DNA of 64,000 nucleotides, from contig OX457027.1 of assembly GCA_949752745.1 (NCBI GenBank), positions 18,432,603 through 18,496,602 on the forward strand, written 5' to 3'. The notes below the pieces were generated by a model. It saw nothing but the letters and a program-made list of their open reading frames with translations. It was not told the DNA's origin and ran no database searches. The stretch comes from Protula sp. h YS-2021 (lineage: Eukaryota > Annelida > Polychaeta > Sabellida > Serpulidae). Shown piece by piece: positions 60,526-64,000 of this stretch; the first letter of the stretch is position 1; every line of letters begins with the position of its first letter. The position numbers and the translations under genes are program-made.

Positions 60526-60605
60526 GACTCGCACGTCATACAAAAAGGCTCGTACGTCATACAGTGTGGATCGTTTGTCATACAACGTGGCTCGCACGCC
60601 AGTAA
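60526..60605. repeat. 21-bp minisatellite, right part
   Basis: Resumes with GACTC then 'gcacgtcatac' and 'ggctcgtacgtcatacagtg', continuing the array interrupted at 57368. Confidence 0.9.
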
Positions 60606-61470
60606 GGCTCTGAGATCACATGTTCGTCTTTCTTGTCGGTAAATATGACATTCATGTTCACTTCTGATCTAAAAAACATAAACCGATATACATTGAAGAG
60701 TGTAAGAACTTTCAAAAATGTTGTCTAATATCCCAAATTTAAAATCTTTAACATTTATGGCCTTAAATAGCACTCCGCTGAATGGCAGTTGTGTGTCATT
60801 TCAATGTTAGAATGAGTCAACTGATGGGAAGAGTAGAATTTTAGAAAATAATACTTAATCCAGATTTTATATGGGTTAGTTAGTTCACAGAGTTTTGTGG
60901 ACCTGGTAAAAGACCCATGTTTCTTTTTTGTTTTTTAATCTCCATATATTTCCAATAGTCTAACAAAAAAAACCTAGCGGCAAATGAATGAAATGTTTTA
61001 AGACTGACCTAGATGTTGAACGTGAGCAGTTTTCCTTTCGGGGATTAAATTGACGAGAAGTGCCCAAAGTTACACGGAATTGTCGAAAGACAATACTGCT
61101 TAGTTGCTTAGTCTATTAACCAACCTTGTAGTGAAAGGCACTCAAGGCCAAAATTTCTAAAAATATTCCACAAACCTTTTTTTTTTCTTTCTTTTCAGAC
61201 TTCAAATTAAGGAGCATTGTGTAACAGTGCGTAAGAATTGTATCAGTTGGGATGTCGGGGGGGGGGCGGTCTTTATCCTCCTCGCTGTGGGCAGTGCTAC
61301 AGGAGCTTTACCGTTCTGTCCACGTATTCCGATGATTGGAGAGTCTCATGTTCGCTTGATTGTCCATCTGTTATCTTTATTTTCTTTATAATTTCCGGAT
61401 TCCTGGTAGCATGACTTATCTCACTGAGTGATATGTGAGATTGAACAAAATCAGATTCTTCTCTTTGACG
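60606..61470. other. Gene-free spacer
   Basis: 'cctttcgggga' near 61030 echoes the strings at 2.3 and 15.4 kb. No coding signal. Confidence 0.35.
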
Positions 61471-62345
61471 TTCTATCACATTTTCAGTCACAGTTGTGTC
61501 TGTGGACGTTCTGTCACAATTTCTCTCACAGTTGTGTCTGTGGACGTTCTGTCACATTTTCAGTCACAGTTGCGTCTGTGGACGTTCTGTCACATTTTCA
61601 GTCACAGTTGTGTCTGTGGACGTTCTGTCACAATTTCTCTCACAGTTGTGTCTGTGGACGTTCTGTCACATTTTCAGTCACAGTTGTGTCTGGGGACGTT
61701 CTGTCACATTTTCAGTCACAGTTGTGTCTGTGGACGTTCTGTAATATTTTCAGTCACACTTGTGTCTATGGACGTTCTGTCACATTTTCAGTCACAGTTG
61801 TGTCTGTGGACGTTCTGTAATATTTTCAGTCACACTTGTGTCTATGGACGTTCTGTCAAAATTTCTCTCACAGTTGCGTCTGTGGACGTTCTGTCACATT
61901 TTCAGTCACAGTTGTGTCTGTGGACGTTCTGTCACATTTTCAGTCACAGTTGTGTATGTGGACGTTCTGTAGTATTTTCAGTCACACTTGTGTCTATGGA
62001 CGTTCTGTCACATTTTCCGTCACAGTTGCGTCTGTGGACGTTCTGTCACATTTTCAGTCACAGTTGTGTCTGGACGTTCTGTCACATTTTCAGTCACAGT
62101 TGTGTCTGTGGACGTTCTGTTATATTTTCAGTCACACTTGTGTCTGTGGACGTTCTGTTATATTTTCAGTCACACTTGTGTCTATGGAAGTTATGTCACA
62201 ATTTCTCTCACAGTTATGTCTGTGGACGTTCTGTCACATTTTCAGTCACAGTTGTGTCTGTGGACGTTCTGTCACATTTTCAGTCACAGTTGTGTTTGTG
62301 AAAGTTCTGTCCCAATTTCAGTCACACTTGTGTCTGTGGACGTTT
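61471..62345. repeat. 38-bp minisatellite, about 23 copies
   Basis: The unit is 'tctgtggacgttctgtcaca' + 'ttttcagtcacagttgtg', with types ending in 'tctctcacag' or 'taatattttcagtcacac'. No stops in any of the three + phases, hence a 288-codon open frame that is not a gene. Confidence 0.95.
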
Positions 62346-63747
62346 TGTCTTTTGCCATTCTATCCCTAAACGTTCCGACCTTAAACGTCATGTCCCGGAT
62401 TCACTCTTGAACAATTAACCTGGCATTTATTTTTTTAAAAAAGTTCTGAAACAACTCTAGTGTTCCGCCACTATTTGAATTACTGAGCAACAAGCACTAC
62501 TGGTTTGCGATATCACAGGCTTCTCTATTTTACTCACTGTAAAATATGTGTATATTTACTCTTTTTGAGTCAGCATTTTCCATGCGGTTAGCATAACCTT
62601 ATATTGATCCAAAATAAGCCAAATTCTTGTTGTGGATATTTTATCGGTGCGTTTGGTCGTAAATACCAATTAGCAACGTTTATGTTCCGCTCTGCTGGCT
62701 GTCAGCTTCTTCATTATGTGAGAATGGCAAAAAATAACTGGTAAATTGCTTGTATGGTTCGTTAAGCCATTTCGTATACTTGACGTCAATATGTTGTTGG
62801 CTGTTTATGTCACAAGCGTGTATTTGCGGGTTGATAAACTGATTGATTCAAGGTCTGCGTTGTATCCGGATGTGGCGGCTATCCAGGCGTGGTGAAATGT
62901 TATTCTCCAAGAAACCGGTCTCTTTATGTTTGCTTTATCTTTTGGATGCGTTGGTGGGTAAACGGCTAAAGCCCCCCCCCCCCCCCCCCTTCCTGGGGAG
63001 AAGTCCGCTCCCCCGAGGAAAGGTCCTGTTCAACTACGTGCATGTTTTTTATCCAGTATCTTGTTGAACAGAAGCAACTAGTTTTTTTTAATGTAGTTTG
63101 TTTTGGTTAAAATTATAATCTTAAATTGAAGGTAAGTGGGGTGGAGGGGGGAGCTTTTGCGGGGTTTTCGTGACTGTGGAGGGTGCGGGGGGGGGGAGGT
63201 GTTCGGCGGATTTTTACTGACGGTGGGGGTGGGGAGGGGGCTTAGATCCATGTTGACGGGCCTTTGGCAGAAGGAGGGGGTGTTTAGTCCTACAGTCCCT
63301 TCGATACTCAAGTACCCCCTCTCCCTCACCTTCTGCACAGGCCTTTGTTTCACAGTTATTTTTAACCTTGGGATATATTCTGCAATCATTTTGGAATGCT
63401 GAAAAATTGCAGCATGGCTGATGACGTAATTGTTTTACAATTTCCCACGGTTCGGTTAGTTGAACTTCAATTATTCCGTTCGGTTCGGATTTTGTGGTAT
63501 GATTTTGCAAAAACTGTTAAAATTTTTATGAGGTGGTATAATATTGCATTTAGCCAAATATTTACCGTATAACAGCCAATAGGGTCTTTTAGTTATGCGA
63601 TGTGAAACAAAAACACCAGTTTATAACATTTATAACGCCCAGACTGATAAATAAGAAACTTTTTGTAAAGAAGGCATCAGTCTTTAATATTTATTCGGTG
63701 ACGAGCGCCTAAAACAGGTCTTCCCAAATACCTAATAATGATTTTAT
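62346..63747. other. Gene-free stretch with poly-C and G-rich tracts
   Basis: C18 at 62972-62989, and a G-rich segment at 63138-63245 including G10 at 63187-63196. No recognised exon. Confidence 0.4.
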
Positions 63748-63748
63748 T

Positions 63749-64000
63749 AGTCCCCAGCCGCTGCGTAGCGCGAAGTGGGGGACTATAATATTCAGGTTCG
63801 TCCGTCCAACTGTCTGTCTATCGGCACTTGAGGTACATGATATTGTGTAATCTGTGAAACACGGAGGGGATATACAGCTGCTGTGCCTCTGCTGAAATGT
63901 GCAAAAAGTATTTTGCGTGTTGATACCTGCATCCGTTTAAAATATTTAAAAATATTTAAAAAGTGAAAGAAACGACAGGTAAGCATAAATATCTCAAATA
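63749..64000 (+). mobile_element. Hairpin-led dispersed element, runs off the window
   Basis: AGTCCCC (63749-63755) pairs with GGGGACT (63777-63783), enclosing CGCT/AGCG, then 'ttcgtccgtccaactgtctg'. Same plan as the starts at 27291 and 56403. The right limit lies beyond the window. Confidence 0.6.

Noticed and set aside
61435..62301. 288-codon open frame rich in Cys, Ser and Val
   Set aside because: Generated by the 38-bp array, which cycles through three phases. Equivalent frames exist in the other phases.

Overview
The window looks like metazoan nuclear DNA that is AT-rich, gene-poor and very rich in repeats. The evidence is one intact intronless GPCR gene, one well-formed internal exon with GT/AG borders, poly(A)-type signals, non-LTR retrotransposon fossils, DNA transposons and about twenty minisatellite arrays. 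The diverged peptide-receptor-like GPCR and the dispersed hairpin repeats followed by 'GTCCGTC'-type sequence suggest a marine invertebrate, perhaps a lophotrochozoan such as a mollusc or brachiopod. That placement is an inference, not a proof. No prokaryotic operon, CRISPR array, rRNA gene or intact tRNA was seen.

Layout. At 1-8300 there is an 18-bp minisatellite (0.99-2.05 kb), a single candidate exon on + (2678-2789), a 34-bp minisatellite and a long stretch with no recognisable gene. The one full gene is a 409-residue rhodopsin-type GPCR on the - strand (8998-10227). At 12.2-14.8 kb there is a 30-bp array, then two directly repeated, apparently identical 728-bp blocks that each contain a 69-bp array. 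At 18.5-20.1 kb there is a hAT-like non-autonomous transposon holding a nested second element. A 320-bp relative (25024-25343) sits inside another repeat, and an unoccupied copy of that repeat at 48.6 kb serves as an empty-site control. A third, truncated copy lies at 54.1-54.3 kb. Decayed non-LTR reverse transcriptase pieces lie at 22.7-24.5 kb (-), 42.2-42.4 kb (+) and 46.8-47.2 kb (+).

The 27.3-31.1 kb region is almost all tandem repeat: an array of about 145 bp that starts with a perfect 11-bp hairpin, then a 51-bp array with a 509-bp higher-order duplication. At 34.5-37.3 kb two related elements end in the same hairpin, whose stem carries a compensatory base-pair change. Between them lie a 121-bp near-palindrome and GA/TA microsatellites. 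More arrays follow at 37.8-38.8, 42.9-43.3, 50.8-52.2, 55.4-57.4 and 61.5-62.3 kb.

The most informative element is at 57369-60525. It is a 3.16-kb DNA transposon with inverted repeats of about 230 bp, termini TGTTC...GAACA and a GACTC target duplication, inserted into a 21-bp minisatellite. Its decayed - strand coding part carries an integrase-core remnant, a possible SH3-like segment, a Cys-rich segment and an OTU-protease-like domain. This is the architecture known from Ginger-type transposons.

Only the GPCR is likely to be a working gene, with the 2678 exon belonging to a gene that extends beyond what can be recognised. The long open frames inside the minisatellites look like by-products of repeat lengths and lack of stop codons, not genes.
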